Positions 27,705-37,741 of a DNA stretch of 64,000 bases are shown piece by piece. A program made the position numbers and the translations under genes. Each line of letters starts with the position of its first letter. Position 1 is the stretch's first letter. The notes beneath the pieces were generated by a model. It saw only the letters and a program-made list of their open reading frames with translations. It made no database searches and had not been told where the DNA came from. Origin of the DNA: Tautonia marina (GTDB lineage Bacteria > Planctomycetota > Planctomycetia > Isosphaerales > Isosphaeraceae); assembly GCF_009177065.1 (NCBI RefSeq), contig NZ_WEZF01000004.1, positions 248,001 to 312,000 on the forward strand, in the 5' to 3' direction.

Positions 27705-29054
27705 ATGAAACGTCGACGGTTCTTCCAGGCAACAGCTGCCGGGCTCGCGCTCTCAACGGCTCCTGGATTCGCGGAAGCCGCCGCCGCCATGCAAGGCAAG
27801 CGCGTCGGTCTGATCGGCACAGGCTGGTACGGCAAGGTCGATCTCTTTCGATTGCTCCAGGTGGCTCCGGTCGAGGTGGCGGCACTCTGTGATGTCGATG
27901 CAAAGATGCTTGCCGAGGCCGCCGAGATGACGGCCAAGCGGCAGCCATCTGGCAAGGTTCCCCGGACCTACGCCGATTATCGCGAGATGCTCGATGAGAA
28001 CGACCTCGACATTGTCCTGATCGCCACCCCCGACCACTGGCACGCCCTGCCGATGATCGCCGCGGTCGAGCGCGGGGCCGACGTCTACGTGCAAAAACCG
28101 ATCAGCGTTGACGTGGCTGAAGGGAAGGCCATGCTCGACGCCGCCCGCAAGCACGGCCGAGTCGTTCAGGTCGGCACGCAGCGACGGAGTACCCCCCACC
28201 TGATCGAAGCCCGCGATCGGATCGTCCGCGAGGGCCTGCTCGGGACGATTGGCCACGTCGAGGTCTACTGTTATTACCATATGCGCAATCGAAGCCAGGC
28301 GGCCGACACCGCGCCTCCCGAGCATCTTGACTGGGAGATGTGGACCGGTCCTGCCCCCATGCGACCGTTCAACCCGATCGCCCACCCGCGAGGTTGGCGC
28401 GCCTTTACCGAGTACGGCAACGGCATCATGGGCGACATGTGCATTCACATGCTCGATGCCGTCCGCTGGATGCTCGACCTGGGCTGGCCGAAGCGCATCG
28501 CCTCGACCGGCGGAATCTTCATCGATCCTGCGAGCCGAGCCAACATTCCCGACACCCAGACCGCGACCTTTGAGTTCGACGAGTTCCCGGTCGTCTGGCA
28601 GCACCGCTCCTGGGGCCACCCGGTTGATCCTGATTACCCCTGGGGAGCCACCATCTACGGCGACAAAGGGACGCTGAAGCTCAGCGTTCATCGCTACGAC
28701 TTCACTCCCCTCGGGAACGGGCAGCCGATTCACGGCGATGTCCTCTACGAGCTGGACGAGTACCCCGAGGATCGAACCGAAAAGGATCTCGAGCAGCACG
28801 TTGCTCCTGCCGTTCGTCGTCACATGCTCGACTTTCTGTCCGCCATCGAATCGAGGGGCAAGCCCGTGGCCGACATCGAGCAAGGCCACATCTCCTCGGC
28901 CTCGTGCATCCTGGCAAATCTGGCAATGGACCTCGGCCGAACCTTGACCTGGGATGCCGAACTCGGCCAGGTGGTCGGTGATGACGAAGCGAATCGCCGT
29001 CTCGCCCGTCCCTATCGCGAGCCCTGGACTCATCCCGGGAAGCACCTCCTCTGA
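27705..29054 (+). CDS. Gfo/Idh/MocA-family NAD(P)-dependent oxidoreductase with export signal
   Basis: A 449-residue oxidoreductase. The N-terminus KRRRFFQATAAGLALS is a twin-arginine-like signal, so the folded, cofactor-loaded enzyme is probably exported, as in many planctomycete members. The Rossmann fold follows with VGLIGTGWYGK near residue 35; ATPDHWH and VQKPIS mark the nucleotide-binding/catalytic loop (Gln replaces the common Glu of EKP). The C-terminal domain has GIMGDMCIHMLDAVRW. Substrates of this family are sugars or inositols; the specific one cannot be read. It ends at a strong terminator. Confidence 0.92.
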   Translation: MKRRRFFQATAAGLALSTAPGFAEAAAAMQGKRVGLIGTGWYGKVDLFRLLQVAPVEVAALCDVDAKMLAEAAEMTAKRQPSGKVPRTYADYREMLDENDLDIVLIATPDHWHALPMIAAVERGADVYVQKPISVDVAEGKAMLDAARKHGRVVQVGTQRRSTPHLIEARDRIVREGLLGTIGHVEVYCYYHMRNRSQAADTAPPEHLDWEMWTGPAPMRPFNPIAHPRGWRAFTEYGNGIMGDMCIHMLDAVRWMLDLGWPKRIASTGGIFIDPASRANIPDTQTATFEFDEFPVVWQHRSWGHPVDPDYPWGATIYGDKGTLKLSVHRYDFTPLGNGQPIHGDVLYELDEYPEDRTEKDLEQHVAPAVRRHMLDFLSAIESRGKPVADIEQGHISSASCILANLAMDLGRTLTWDAELGQVVGDDEANRRLARPYREPWTHPGKHLL

Positions 29055-29082
29055 GAACGCGACGGGCGGTTTGTCTGAGGTG

Positions 29083-29127
29083 CCCCCGGCGTTCCCTCGG
29101 CAACGCCGGGGGATTCTTTCGTTTTTC
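29083..29127 (+). terminator. Rho-independent terminator after the Gfo/Idh/MocA gene
   Basis: Arms CCCCCGGCGTT (29083-29093) and AACGCCGGGGG (29102-29112) pair perfectly over eight loop bases and are followed by a T-rich stretch. Confidence 0.9.
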
Positions 29128-29528
29128 TGTCGGCTCCTTGGCGGCCGTTACGATTGTTCGTGGGGATCGAGCAACGCGGCTTGATCGCACCAGGAAAAAT
29201 TTCGGGATCGCACTGGTACGACGTGCGGGCGATCTGTTATAGAGATGCCGTGCCATGGCCTTTGCCGGACCTTCAGGATGAGCGTCACGACGAGGCAAAT
29301 TTCCGCTCCCCACCAGGGCACTCACCTCCGAGCGAACCGAGCCATGGACGGCACCCTTGTGACAGACTGATGCGTCACCCTTGAGGATGGAACCCAGCGT
29401 GCTCGCCGCGTTGCGAGCCCGACCGCATCTCACCATTGCCAACCCATCTTCTGCCGAGCGGAAGGGTTGTGAACGGATTCGAGCGCGCGATCCCTCGCGA
29501 CGCTGCATCTTGCACGGAGGAGAAACCG
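29128..29528. other. Leader region of the large TPR gene
   Basis: About 400 bases with no supported gene. A TATAGA near 29240 could be a -10 but has no good -35. The ribosome site GGAGGAG (29516-29522) ends the region. Confidence 0.5.
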
Positions 29529-32500
29529 ATGTCCGTCCGCTGGAAACCCCTGATCGTTCTCTCAGGGCTCTTCGTGACCGTGGCCCTCGGAGGGCTCGTT
29601 GCCTTCGTTCTCGTCTCCGGTCAGTCGAACGTTGAAGACGTTCTCACACAGGCCCGCTCGGCTCGTGAGGCCGGCAAGTTCGAAGAAGCGGAGATCTACT
29701 ACCTCCAGGCAAATCAGATCGAATCGCGGAATTCCGAGGTCCACGCCGAGATCGCCGATTTCTACGGCGACTGGATCGCCCAGGCCGACGCCTCCAAGCG
29801 ATTTCATTACCAGGGGTTACGGCTCCGGCATCTGCTTGAAGCCACCAAGTTCGATAAGGCAGCGCTCGAGCCCCGCCAGGCTCTCCTGACCGAAAGCCTG
29901 AAGGGAGACAACACCCCCGAACAGATCCACTGGGCCCGCCAGGTCATCCCGCTCGCTCCGAACGATCCCGATGCCCTGTACGTGCTGGCCATCGAAGCGC
30001 TTGATGAGGCTCCCGCGAACATCAAGGAAGCCGATCGTCTGCTCAAAGTGCTCCAGCAGGTCGCCCCCAGTCGCGATCGAACATCCTGGATCGAGGCCCG
30101 GATTGCCCAGTATTCCAAGAACACCACCGACCTTAAACGCATCCTGAAGACCGCCCTTGAGCGAGAGCCCGATGCGTCCGCCGATGAAATCGATCAGCTG
30201 AGCCGCCTCCGACTCCTCGTCGTGAACCTCGAAACCGCGGGCGATCCCGAACAACACGCCACCGCCCTCGACCGGATCCTTTCGCAGAACGAACGCATTC
30301 TTTCCCAGGACGGAATCCAGGGAACCCGGATCGTTGAGCTTCAGCGTCTCGCCCGCCGTGTCCGCGATCAGCTTCTCGAACTCGACAGCACCTCCGCAGA
30401 TCAGCGTTGGGAACCTCTGGCCGAGGTCATTGATCGCGGCTTCCAGACGGCCTTGAAATCGGACGATTTCGTGGGCGTCTGGATCCACCAGGCGTATGCC
30501 GAACACCTCAACCTTCGAGGCCATCGCGTTGCCTGTCTTGAGGTCATTCAAAATGCTCTGACCCCCGAAGTGGTCAAAGACGCTTCCCTGCAAGACGAAG
30601 TCATGAGGCTTCGTGAAACCGCGATCAAGGCCGCTCTGTCCGACCCCAGCGACGCGGATCGCTTCGACAAGGCACAACCGCACATCGAAGCGTTGATCGC
30701 CGGAACCCGTCCCGAGTACCAGGGCCTCGGACACCTGTTCCAGGGGGCCATCGATCTCGAACGCTCCGGATTGACCGGCCCTCGATCGGGCTCGGCCGAA
30801 ACGGATTCCACCCGACCGCTCGCCGACGCCCGGAACCACCTTCGCGACGCAACGCTCAAGCTTCCCGAGGTCGGTCTGGCCAAGGCCCTCTACGGCATTG
30901 CCCTCTTGATGTCCGGCGAGACAGCGCTCGGTCGCCAGCACCTGCTCGAAGCGCAGCGCATGGGACCTCTCGAAGCACGCTATCAGATTTGGGCCGCCTG
31001 GAGCCTGCTCGAAGCCGGCTACCCGGAGGAATCCGAACGGATCGTCAATCGGGTCGTCGAACTCGCCGACCGCGACCCGAGCATCAGCTCGCTCTCCGGA
31101 ACGATCCAGTTGCTCCAGGGAGAGATCGCCCGGAGCCGGAAGTCGCCCAAGGATCTTGAGGTCGCCCGAGCCGCCTACGCGGGGTCAATCGTTGATGGCG
31201 ATGAAGTTCCCCCTGCCGTCTCTCTCCGCCTTGCCGAACTCACCATCGCCCTCGACGGTCCCGAAGCCGGCCTCGCCCAACTCGACGACATGCGGCGACA
31301 TGGAGGCAGCACCCCTGCCCTGGAAGCCCTGGCGGTCTCCACTCTGGTCGAGCTTGACCGAATCGATGACGCCATCACAACCCTCAAAGCCGCTCGCGAG
31401 GCCGCTCCCGACGACGCTCAGCTTGCCGTCCTTCACGCCGCCATCGCCTTGAAGCAAGATCAGCCCAACGAGGCAGACGCGCTGCTTGCCGACTTCCTGG
31501 CCGATCATCCTGACGATCTGACCGTGGCCCAGACCCGTGCTCGGATCCTCTCCGGTGTCCTCGATCGGGCCGACGAGGCTCGAACGGTCCTGACCGAGAT
31601 CGGAGAACGAACAGGAGTCACCGCCCCCTTCGTTCAGCTTGCGATGATCGACCTGGCCCAGGGAGATCTTGCCGCCGCGTCGAAGACCGTTGAGATCATC
31701 CGCAATCGCTGGCCCGAGGCCTCGGCCGGTGACCTGCTCGATGCTCAGATCGCCCTCTTCGAGCGAGACTTCAACGCCGCATCCAAGCACCTTCAGGCCG
31801 CCATCGAGAAAGACCCGAGCAACAAGGTCGCCCTCTTCTGGAAAGCTCAGCTCGACAGCCGAGGCGGCGCTCCCTCCCGGGCCGCCGAGGACTTCGAGAA
31901 GCTCGTCCGCGACGGGACGATGAAGGAGCTCGGCAACGGACTCTCACTGGCCACCGCCGCCGAATGGTCGTTGGCCGCGATGGCGATGGAGAACAAGGAT
32001 TTCGACAAGGCCATCGCTCGCCTTGAATCCATCGTCCAGGGTGACAACGCCGGGTCGATGGAACGGGCCGCTCGCTGGCAGATCATCGCCGCCCGATCCG
32101 AAAAGGGACAGTGGCAAGATGCCCGGAAGGAGCTGATCGCACTTCTCAATGAACCGGAATCGACCATCGACGAACGTGTCCAGGCTGCCGACTTCTTCCG
32201 CCGCAACGGCGAATCGGAAGTGGCCGAAAAGCTTGTCGACCAGGTCCTCGATCGCAAGCCGGGCCATGCCGGAGCCGTGATCATCAAGTCCTACCTGCTC
32301 AGTGAGCAGGGCAAGACGCCCGAAGCCATCGATCGCCTCCGCGCCGCCATCGAGCACGAGGAACAACCCCCGGCCGTCTACCTCATGCTCGCCGCCTTCG
32401 CAGGCGAAACCCAGACCTCCGACAACGCCTTCGCGACAATTCGTACCTCGCTGGAACAGGGTCTTGAGGCTCACCCTCAATCGATCGATCTCCTCCGATC

Positions 32501-34100
32501 GGTCTATGAGGTGATCCGCCGCACCGATGGCATCGATTCCGCCCTGCAGTTCGTCGAGAACCGTGTCAGCCTCGACACCGACGACGACCGCATCCAGCGC
32601 CTTCTGGTCGATCTCTACACCCGTGAGGGCCGGCTCGACGACGCAGAAACCCTCATCGAAACGATCATCGAGCGCCAGCCGAAGAACCCCCGCCTCGCCG
32701 CCGGCCTGGTGACCATTGTCAGCACCAAGGCCAGTCAGGCCGCTCGGCAGAATCGTCCAGCGGAAGAACAGGAGCTCAACACTCGTGTCTTGAAGCTTCT
32801 TGAGACCTTCCGGACCCAATTCCCCGATGACCTCCGCTTCCCTCAGGCTGAGTGCGAGCTGGCCATTCGTCAGGCCGACTACACCAAGGCCGAGGCGGTG
32901 GCCCGAGAAATCGAGGAACTCAACCCGGAATCACCCATCGGACCCCTGCTCCGGGCTCAGGTCTATCGCGATCAAGGACTCGACGAGCGAGCCATCCAGG
33001 CCTATCGCGATGCTCTTGAGAACAACCCCCTTCGCGACGACATTCGCATGGTCCTTGCTCAGCTTTTGCTCGAACTCGGCCGAACCGATGAAACGCTTGC
33101 CGAGGCGTCTCGCATTCTCGACCGCTCTCCGGGAAGGGCCGACGCAGTGCTTCTTCAGGCCTCTGCGCTTGCCTCGCAAACCGGCACCGCAGACCAGATC
33201 GAGCGGCGGCAAAGCGAGGCCGTTGCGTTGCTCGAACAGGCCATCGAGCAGAATCCGACCTTCACCAAGGCCTATCTGGAGGTCGCCCGCATCAACTACC
33301 TTCGCGGTCGAGTCGATGAGTCAATCGCGATCTTGAAGGCTGCCCGGGAAACGCTTCCCAACGACGAGCAACTCCTCTCGGGTCTGATTCGATATCTCGT
33401 CGAACCTCCTGCCGACGGCTCCGCGTCGGGCGAGGCAAACCTGGCCGAAGCGCTCCGGATTGCCGACGAGATCGGCCTGGAGAAGGCAACTGGCACTCTC
33501 TCGCTCGCGGTGGCCCTCGGTTTCCACCGTGGCGGGCGATCCGACCTGGCCAGGCCCTGGGCCGAACGGGCCGTCTCGCTGATTGACGAACCGCTGGTTC
33601 ATCTGACCTACGGCGACATCCTCCTCTCGTTCGCCGAGTCTCAGCAGGATGCCGACTCGACCCGAAGCCTCTTCGAAGACGCCGTGGCCATGTACGACAA
33701 GGTGCTGTCCCACGATTCGAAGTCAATCGAGGCCGTGAACAATAAGGCGTGGATCTTGCACCGCCATCTTGGCAAGGATCAGGAAGCCCTCGACCTGATC
33801 GAAGGGTTGCTCACCCGCGTCGAGCAGCGCACCCTTCCGGGCGAGTTCTTCGATACGCTCGGCTCAATTCAACAGGCCGTCGGTCGCAACAAGGATGCAG
33901 AACAGTCTTACACCGAGGGCTTGAAGAAGTCTCCTGATCTGGCGGTCCTGAACTTCCATCTCGGTCGCCTGATCGCGGCCGACCCCGAACGTTCGGCACG
34001 AGCCAATCAGTATCTCACCCGAGCCTGGGATGCCCGCGCTCAGCTTTCGAGCGAAGATGTCTCCGAGCTGGAAACCCTGCTCAATCGCGTTGGCCACTGA
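29529..34100 (+). CDS. Giant membrane-anchored tetratricopeptide-repeat protein
   Basis: A 1523-residue protein with one N-terminal transmembrane helix (about residues 7-29) after a short basic start, then TPR-like alpha-helical repeats to the end. Examples are VLTQARSAREAGKFEEAEIYY near residue 40 (given as the first repeat) and QEALDLIEGLL near 1420. It is probably anchored in the inner membrane with a long outward- or inward-facing solenoid that holds other proteins. Length and layout recall PrsT-like TPR proteins of exopolysaccharide/protein-sorting systems, but no PEP-CTERM or sortase-like gene lies here, so that is only a possibility. GGAGGAG six bases before the ATG fixes the start. 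A strong terminator follows. Confidence 0.88.
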   Translation: MSVRWKPLIVLSGLFVTVALGGLVAFVLVSGQSNVEDVLTQARSAREAGKFEEAEIYYLQANQIESRNSEVHAEIADFYGDWIAQADASKRFHYQGLRLRHLLEATKFDKAALEPRQALLTESLKGDNTPEQIHWARQVIPLAPNDPDALYVLAIEALDEAPANIKEADRLLKVLQQVAPSRDRTSWIEARIAQYSKNTTDLKRILKTALEREPDASADEIDQLSRLRLLVVNLETAGDPEQHATALDRILSQNERILSQDGIQGTRIVELQRLARRVRDQLLELDSTSADQRWEPLAEVIDRGFQTALKSDDFVGVWIHQAYAEHLNLRGHRVACLEVIQNALTPEVVKDASLQDEVMRLRETAIKAALSDPSDADRFDKAQPHIEALIAGTRPEYQGLGHLFQGAIDLERSGLTGPRSGSAETDSTRPLADARNHLRDATLKLPEVGLAKALYGIALLMSGETALGRQHLLEAQRMGPLEARYQIWAAWSLLEAGYPEESERIVNRVVELADRDPSISSLSGTIQLLQGEIARSRKSPKDLEVARAAYAGSIVDGDEVPPAVSLRLAELTIALDGPEAGLAQLDDMRRHGGSTPALEALAVSTLVELDRIDDAITTLKAAREAAPDDAQLAVLHAAIALKQDQPNEADALLADFLADHPDDLTVAQTRARILSGVLDRADEARTVLTEIGERTGVTAPFVQLAMIDLAQGDLAAASKTVEIIRNRWPEASAGDLLDAQIALFERDFNAASKHLQAAIEKDPSNKVALFWKAQLDSRGGAPSRAAEDFEKLVRDGTMKELGNGLSLATAAEWSLAAMAMENKDFDKAIARLESIVQGDNAGSMERAARWQIIAARSEKGQWQDARKELIALLNEPESTIDERVQAADFFRRNGESEVAEKLVDQVLDRKPGHAGAVIIKSYLLSEQGKTPEAIDRLRAAIEHEEQPPAVYLMLAAFAGETQTSDNAFATIRTSLEQGLEAHPQSIDLLRSVYEVIRRTDGIDSALQFVENRVSLDTDDDRIQRLLVDLYTREGRLDDAETLIETIIERQPKNPRLAAGLVTIVSTKASQAARQNRPAEEQELNTRVLKLLETFRTQFPDDLRFPQAECELAIRQADYTKAEAVAREIEELNPESPIGPLLRAQVYRDQGLDERAIQAYRDALENNPLRDDIRMVLAQLLLELGRTDETLAEASRILDRSPGRADAVLLQASALASQTGTADQIERRQSEAVALLEQAIEQNPTFTKAYLEVARINYLRGRVDESIAILKAARETLPNDEQLLSGLIRYLVEPPADGSASGEANLAEALRIADEIGLEKATGTLSLAVALGFHRGGRSDLARPWAERAVSLIDEPLVHLTYGDILLSFAESQQDADSTRSLFEDAVAMYDKVLSHDSKSIEAVNNKAWILHRHLGKDQEALDLIEGLLTRVEQRTLPGEFFDTLGSIQQAVGRNKDAEQSYTEGLKKSPDLAVLNFHLGRLIAADPERSARANQYLTRAWDARAQLSSEDVSELETLLNRVGH

Positions 34101-34134
34101 CGCAAACCTCAGCGTACGATCGCTGGAATGTTCC

Positions 34135-34183
34135 TTGCCCCCGCGTCCTCGCATTCGCTCGAGGCCGCGGGGGCAATTTTTTT
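34135..34183 (+). terminator. Rho-independent terminator after the large TPR gene
   Basis: Arms TTGCCCCCGCG (34135-34145) and CGCGGGGGCAA (34166-34176) pair perfectly and are followed by seven T. It ends just before the stop codon of convergent bioF. Confidence 0.92.
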
Positions 34184-34186
34184 CAC

Positions 34187-35365
34187 TCAGTCTGCCGGGA
34201 GACAAACAGATTCCATTTCCTCGATCAGCCTGTCCAGTTGCTCTTCGTCGTGACTCGCGGCCAGGCTGATGCGTAACCGGGCTGTTCCTCTGGCGACGGT
34301 CGGCGGTCGAATCGCTCCCACGAGAAAGCCCGAGGCCAGCAACCGGGACGCCGCGTTCAAAGTCCGATCCACGTCTCCCAGAATGACCGGAACGATCGGC
34401 CCCTCCGACTCTGGCACCTTCAGGCCGACCGATCGCAACCCATCTCTCAATCTCCGGCCCAGTTGATGAACCCGCTCACGTCTCCAGGGTTCCTCCCGAA
34501 TGATCCGGAGCGCCTCCCGAGCAGCCCCCGCCGCGGCGGGGGGCGTTGCCGTGGAATACAGCAACGTAGGGGCGTGATTGTTCAAATGATCGATCAGCCG
34601 CCGACTCCCCGCGACAAACCCACCGACCGATCCCAAGGCTTTCGATAAGGTGCCTACCCGGATCGCAACACGATCAGCCACGCCGAGGGCCGCACTTGCC
34701 CCTCGACCCTCCGGGCCGAAGACGCCGGTCCCGTGCGCCTCGTCGACCAGCAACATGGAACCAGACCGCTCGGCGATCTCGACCAGTTCCGAGAGCGGGG
34801 CCAGATCCCCGTCCATGCTGAACACCCCGTCCGTCGCAATCAGCGTCCGACGGTATCGTCCCTGATCTCGACCGATCAGATGAGCCAGTCGCTCGTGATC
34901 CCCGTGCGGGAAGATCCGCACACTCGCGCCCGAGAGACGAGCCCCCTGGATCAGGCACGAGTGATTGAGCCGATCTCCATAAACGACATCCCCCGATCCG
35001 ACCAGAGCCGCAATCGTTCCCAGGTTGGCAGCGTAGCCGGTTGGGAACAGTGCCACGGCCTCCGTTCGTTCAAATGCGGCCAGATCCTCGGCCAGTCGTT
35101 GATGAGGTTCTCGCCAGCCGCACACCAGCGGAGAGGCCCCCGATCCCCAACCATACCGACGGGCCGACTCCATTCCCGCGGCGATGACACGAGGATCACT
35201 CGCCAGGCCGAGATAATCGTTCGAGCTGAGATCGACCAGCCTCTGGCCGTCCCGCTCAAGCCATCCCGGAGTGGCCGTCCCATAAGGCACGATCGACCGA
35301 TGCAACCCCATTCGATTGCGATGGTCGGCGACCTCGTCAAGCCAGGCCAGCGGGTCGAAGCTCAT
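34187..35365 (-). CDS. bioF: 8-amino-7-oxononanoate synthase
   Basis: A 392-residue PLP-dependent enzyme that condenses pimeloyl thioester with L-alanine to give 8-amino-7-oxononanoate, the first step of the biotin ring pathway. Motifs are LSSNDYLGLA near residue 47, LLVDEAHGTGVFG with Asp208 and His211, and the PLP lysine Lys242 in GTLSKALGSVGG. The start ATG shares a base with the stop of the ketosynthase upstream (TGATG). A related 2-amino-3-ketobutyrate ligase is less likely given bioB in the same operon. Confidence 0.92.
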   Translation of the reverse strand: MSFDPLAWLDEVADHRNRMGLHRSIVPYGTATPGWLERDGQRLVDLSSNDYLGLASDPRVIAAGMESARRYGWGSGASPLVCGWREPHQRLAEDLAAFERTEAVALFPTGYAANLGTIAALVGSGDVVYGDRLNHSCLIQGARLSGASVRIFPHGDHERLAHLIGRDQGRYRRTLIATDGVFSMDGDLAPLSELVEIAERSGSMLLVDEAHGTGVFGPEGRGASAALGVADRVAIRVGTLSKALGSVGGFVAGSRRLIDHLNNHAPTLLYSTATPPAAAGAAREALRIIREEPWRRERVHQLGRRLRDGLRSVGLKVPESEGPIVPVILGDVDRTLNAASRLLASGFLVGAIRPPTVARGTARLRISLAASHDEEQLDRLIEEMESVCLPAD

Positions 35366-36633
35366 CAAAGTGTCCTTTGGCTCCACACGGGCTCAGGAGT
35401 CATGCGACTCGAACCGTCCGGGCGCCTCAAGACCACCACCGCCAAATGCCCGCCGAACCCGAGCGAGAGTTTGAGCGCAGTCCGGATCTCCCGGAATCGA
35501 CCACGAGTTGGAGTACCGTCAAGGTCGCATTGCGGGTCGGGATCGGTCAAATTCAAGGTCGGCGGCACAAACTGATCGCGGATCGACAGACAGGTAATCG
35601 CCAGCTCGGCGGCCCCTGCCCCTCCCAGCAAATGACCGATTTGCGCCTTGTTGGCGGAGCAGGAAACATGATCGGCGTGACTCCCCAGCGCGCGTCGAAT
35701 CGCCTGGCATTCGAGCGGATCATTCACTCGGGTTGCTGTCCCGTGGACGTTGATGCAATCGACCTCGCCGGGCTCCACTCCCGACCGCTGAAGCGCCTCG
35801 ACGATCAGGGCCGCAAGCCGCGTCGGGTCGGGGTCGAGGTTGGTGAGATGAACGGCGTCGGACCCCAGAGCTCCCCCGGCCACCTCCGCATAGGGCAAGA
35901 CTCCGCGCGCACGAGCATGATCCTCCCGCTCGAGGAGAAGCACTGCCCCCCCCTCCCCGACCAGAAACCCACTGCGAGCGCGATCCCAGGGACGAACCGC
36001 AAGCCCCGGGTCGTTCTCGACCCGGGCCATCGCCCCCATCCGATCGAAGGCTCCCAGCACCAGCGGCTCCAGCGATCGATCGACCGCGCCGGCGAGGGCG
36101 AGATCACAGGCTCCTTGACGGATCAACTCGGCAGCCCGCAGCACCGCAACCACTCCCGTCGCGCACGCCGCGATTGGCGCAAGCCGAGGCCCTTGCAGCT
36201 CAAAGGCTCGCCCAATCGCTCGTGCCCCCGCGTCGGGCCAGGCATCGGTCCAGTCGCCAATCGAACCGACCAGATCTCCCAATCCTGAGCGATGCCAACG
36301 AACAAGCCGATTGAGATCCCCTTTGCTCAGACCCACCACCGTGGCGGCTCGGGTCCGATCACCTTGGAAGGTCCCGTCCTGAAGCAGCTCGGCGTCGTCG
36401 AGAGCCGCCCGAGCCTCTTGCACTCCGGGCCCTTCGTCATCAGGACTCGCGTCGAGGATTGGATACCCGGCCCAGATCCGACCCGGTCCCGCCTTCAGGG
36501 GCAACACCGTCGCTGCCGACAATCCCGACCGAAGTCCTTGCCACGATGACTGGGTGGTGGGACCGAGCCCCGATCGAAGCCCGATCCCCGAAATCACCAC
36601 GCGGGGCGATCTCCTCCTCGACGACTCTGCCAT
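35365..36633 (-). CDS. FabF-like beta-ketoacyl-ACP synthase inside the biotin operon
   Basis: A 422-residue thiolase-fold ketosynthase with the full Cys-His-His set: Cys157 (PIAACATGV), His297 (NVHGTATRVND), Lys329 and His334 (NKAQIGHLLGGAG). It should condense an acyl group with malonyl-ACP. The ATG at 36633 is chosen because a longer frame would overlap bioB by 65 bases; the spacing from bioB is then 40 bases. It sits between bioB and bioF with overlapping stop/start to bioF, so it may supply the pimeloyl precursor. It could also be a general fatty-acid enzyme that happens to be here. Confidence 0.88.
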   Translation of the reverse strand: MAESSRRRSPRVVISGIGLRSGLGPTTQSSWQGLRSGLSAATVLPLKAGPGRIWAGYPILDASPDDEGPGVQEARAALDDAELLQDGTFQGDRTRAATVVGLSKGDLNRLVRWHRSGLGDLVGSIGDWTDAWPDAGARAIGRAFELQGPRLAPIAACATGVVAVLRAAELIRQGACDLALAGAVDRSLEPLVLGAFDRMGAMARVENDPGLAVRPWDRARSGFLVGEGGAVLLLEREDHARARGVLPYAEVAGGALGSDAVHLTNLDPDPTRLAALIVEALQRSGVEPGEVDCINVHGTATRVNDPLECQAIRRALGSHADHVSCSANKAQIGHLLGGAGAAELAITCLSIRDQFVPPTLNLTDPDPQCDLDGTPTRGRFREIRTALKLSLGFGGHLAVVVLRRPDGSSRMTPEPVWSQRTL

Positions 36634-36673
36634 GAATCGGCCACCGAATCGGCCGGCCCCCGTACTTTGGGGC

Positions 36674-37642
36674 TCAGCGCGGGTCGGCCTCCATCGCCTT
36701 GAGGCCGAGTTGATCAAACAACACGCGATCGGCGTCAACGTCCGGGTTCGGCGTCGTCAGCAACTTCTCTCCCGCAAAGATGGAGTTGGCTCCGGCCAGG
36801 AAGCAAAGGGCCTGCTCCGCCGGACTCATCGACAACCGCCCCGCCGACAGTCGGACCCGGGCCGTCGGCATCAGGATGCGAGCCGTTGCGATCGCCCGAA
36901 CCATCGACCAGACATCGAGCTTCGCCTGATCCGCTAGTGGCGTTCCTTCCACCGGCACCAGCGCGTTGATGGGAACCGATTCGGGAGGCTCCGGTAGGTT
37001 TGCCAGCGTATGCAACAGGCTGATCCGATCCTCCTCCGACTCTCCCAGACCCAGAATCCCACCGCAGCAGACCGAGACTCCCGCGTCTCGGACGTGCTGA
37101 AGCGTCTGGAGTCGATCGGCATAGGTCCGGGTCGTGACAATCTGGTCGTAATACTCCTCGGAGGTGTCGAGATTATGGTTGTAAGCGTCGAGCCCCGCCT
37201 CTTTCAAGCGCTGGGCCTGTTCGGCGTTGAGCATGCCGAGCGTGACACAGACCTCCATGCCACCAAGCCCCTTGATCCGGCGAATCATCTCCAGAACGCG
37301 CTCGAACCGAGGTCCGTCCTTCACTTCCCGCCAGGCGGCCCCCATGCAGAATCGGGTTGATCCGTCGGCCTTGGCGGCTTCGGCCGCGGCCACCACCGCG
37401 TCCACATCCATCAAGGGCTCAGATTTCACCGGAGCTTCGTAGTGGGCCGACTGAGAGCAATAGCCGCAATCCTCCGGGCAGCCGCCCGTCTTGATCGAGA
37501 GCAAGCGGCAGACCTGAACCTCCCCGACGTTTTGGTGACGCCGATGCACGTCCGAAGCGCGAAGGATCAATTCGAGCAACGGCGCGCGGTAGATCGAGGA
37601 AACCTCGTCGATCGAGTAGCGAGGGGTCGAGGCAGTCAGCAT
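36674..37642 (-). CDS. bioB: Biotin synthase
   Basis: A 322-residue radical SAM enzyme that inserts sulfur into dethiobiotin. The 4Fe-4S/SAM site is CPEDCGYC (Cys55, Cys59, Cys62), followed by SQSAHY. Other family sequences are [34 protein letters not shown] and [11 protein letters not shown]. The ATG at 37642 begins the conserved part; the open frame to 37714 adds proline-rich sequence. It is the first gene of a bioB-ketosynthase-bioF operon; bioA, bioC, bioD and bioH are not in the window. Confidence 0.95.
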   Translation of the reverse strand: MLTASTPRYSIDEVSSIYRAPLLELILRASDVHRRHQNVGEVQVCRLLSIKTGGCPEDCGYCSQSAHYEAPVKSEPLMDVDAVVAAAEAAKADGSTRFCMGAAWREVKDGPRFERVLEMIRRIKGLGGMEVCVTLGMLNAEQAQRLKEAGLDAYNHNLDTSEEYYDQIVTTRTYADRLQTLQHVRDAGVSVCCGGILGLGESEEDRISLLHTLANLPEPPESVPINALVPVEGTPLADQAKLDVWSMVRAIATARILMPTARVRLSAGRLSMSPAEQALCFLAGANSIFAGEKLLTTPNPDVDADRVLFDQLGLKAMEADPR

Positions 37643-37679
37643 GATTGAGTTCTTCGGCGGGTCAGGCGGAGGACGAGTC

Positions 37680-37707
37680 AGCCACCTTTTCAGCGTCTCA
37701 GGTGGCT
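37680..37707. repeat. Inverted repeat ahead of the biotin operon
   Basis: Perfect 8-base arms AGCCACCT (37680-37687) and AGGTGGCT (37700-37707) lie between the small membrane protein and bioB. No T-tract follows. It could be a weak terminator or a regulatory stem; it does not match BirA or BioR boxes. Confidence 0.4.
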
Positions 37708-37741
37708 CGAACACTCACGAGTCAGAATGAATAACCGGGGA

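Noticed and set aside
26329-27708. 459-codon open frame on the plus strand
   Set aside because: Antisense to the DEAD-box helicase; no recognisable motif.
27753-29045. 430-codon open frame on the minus strand
   Set aside because: Antisense to the Gfo/Idh/MocA gene, which has a clear domain.
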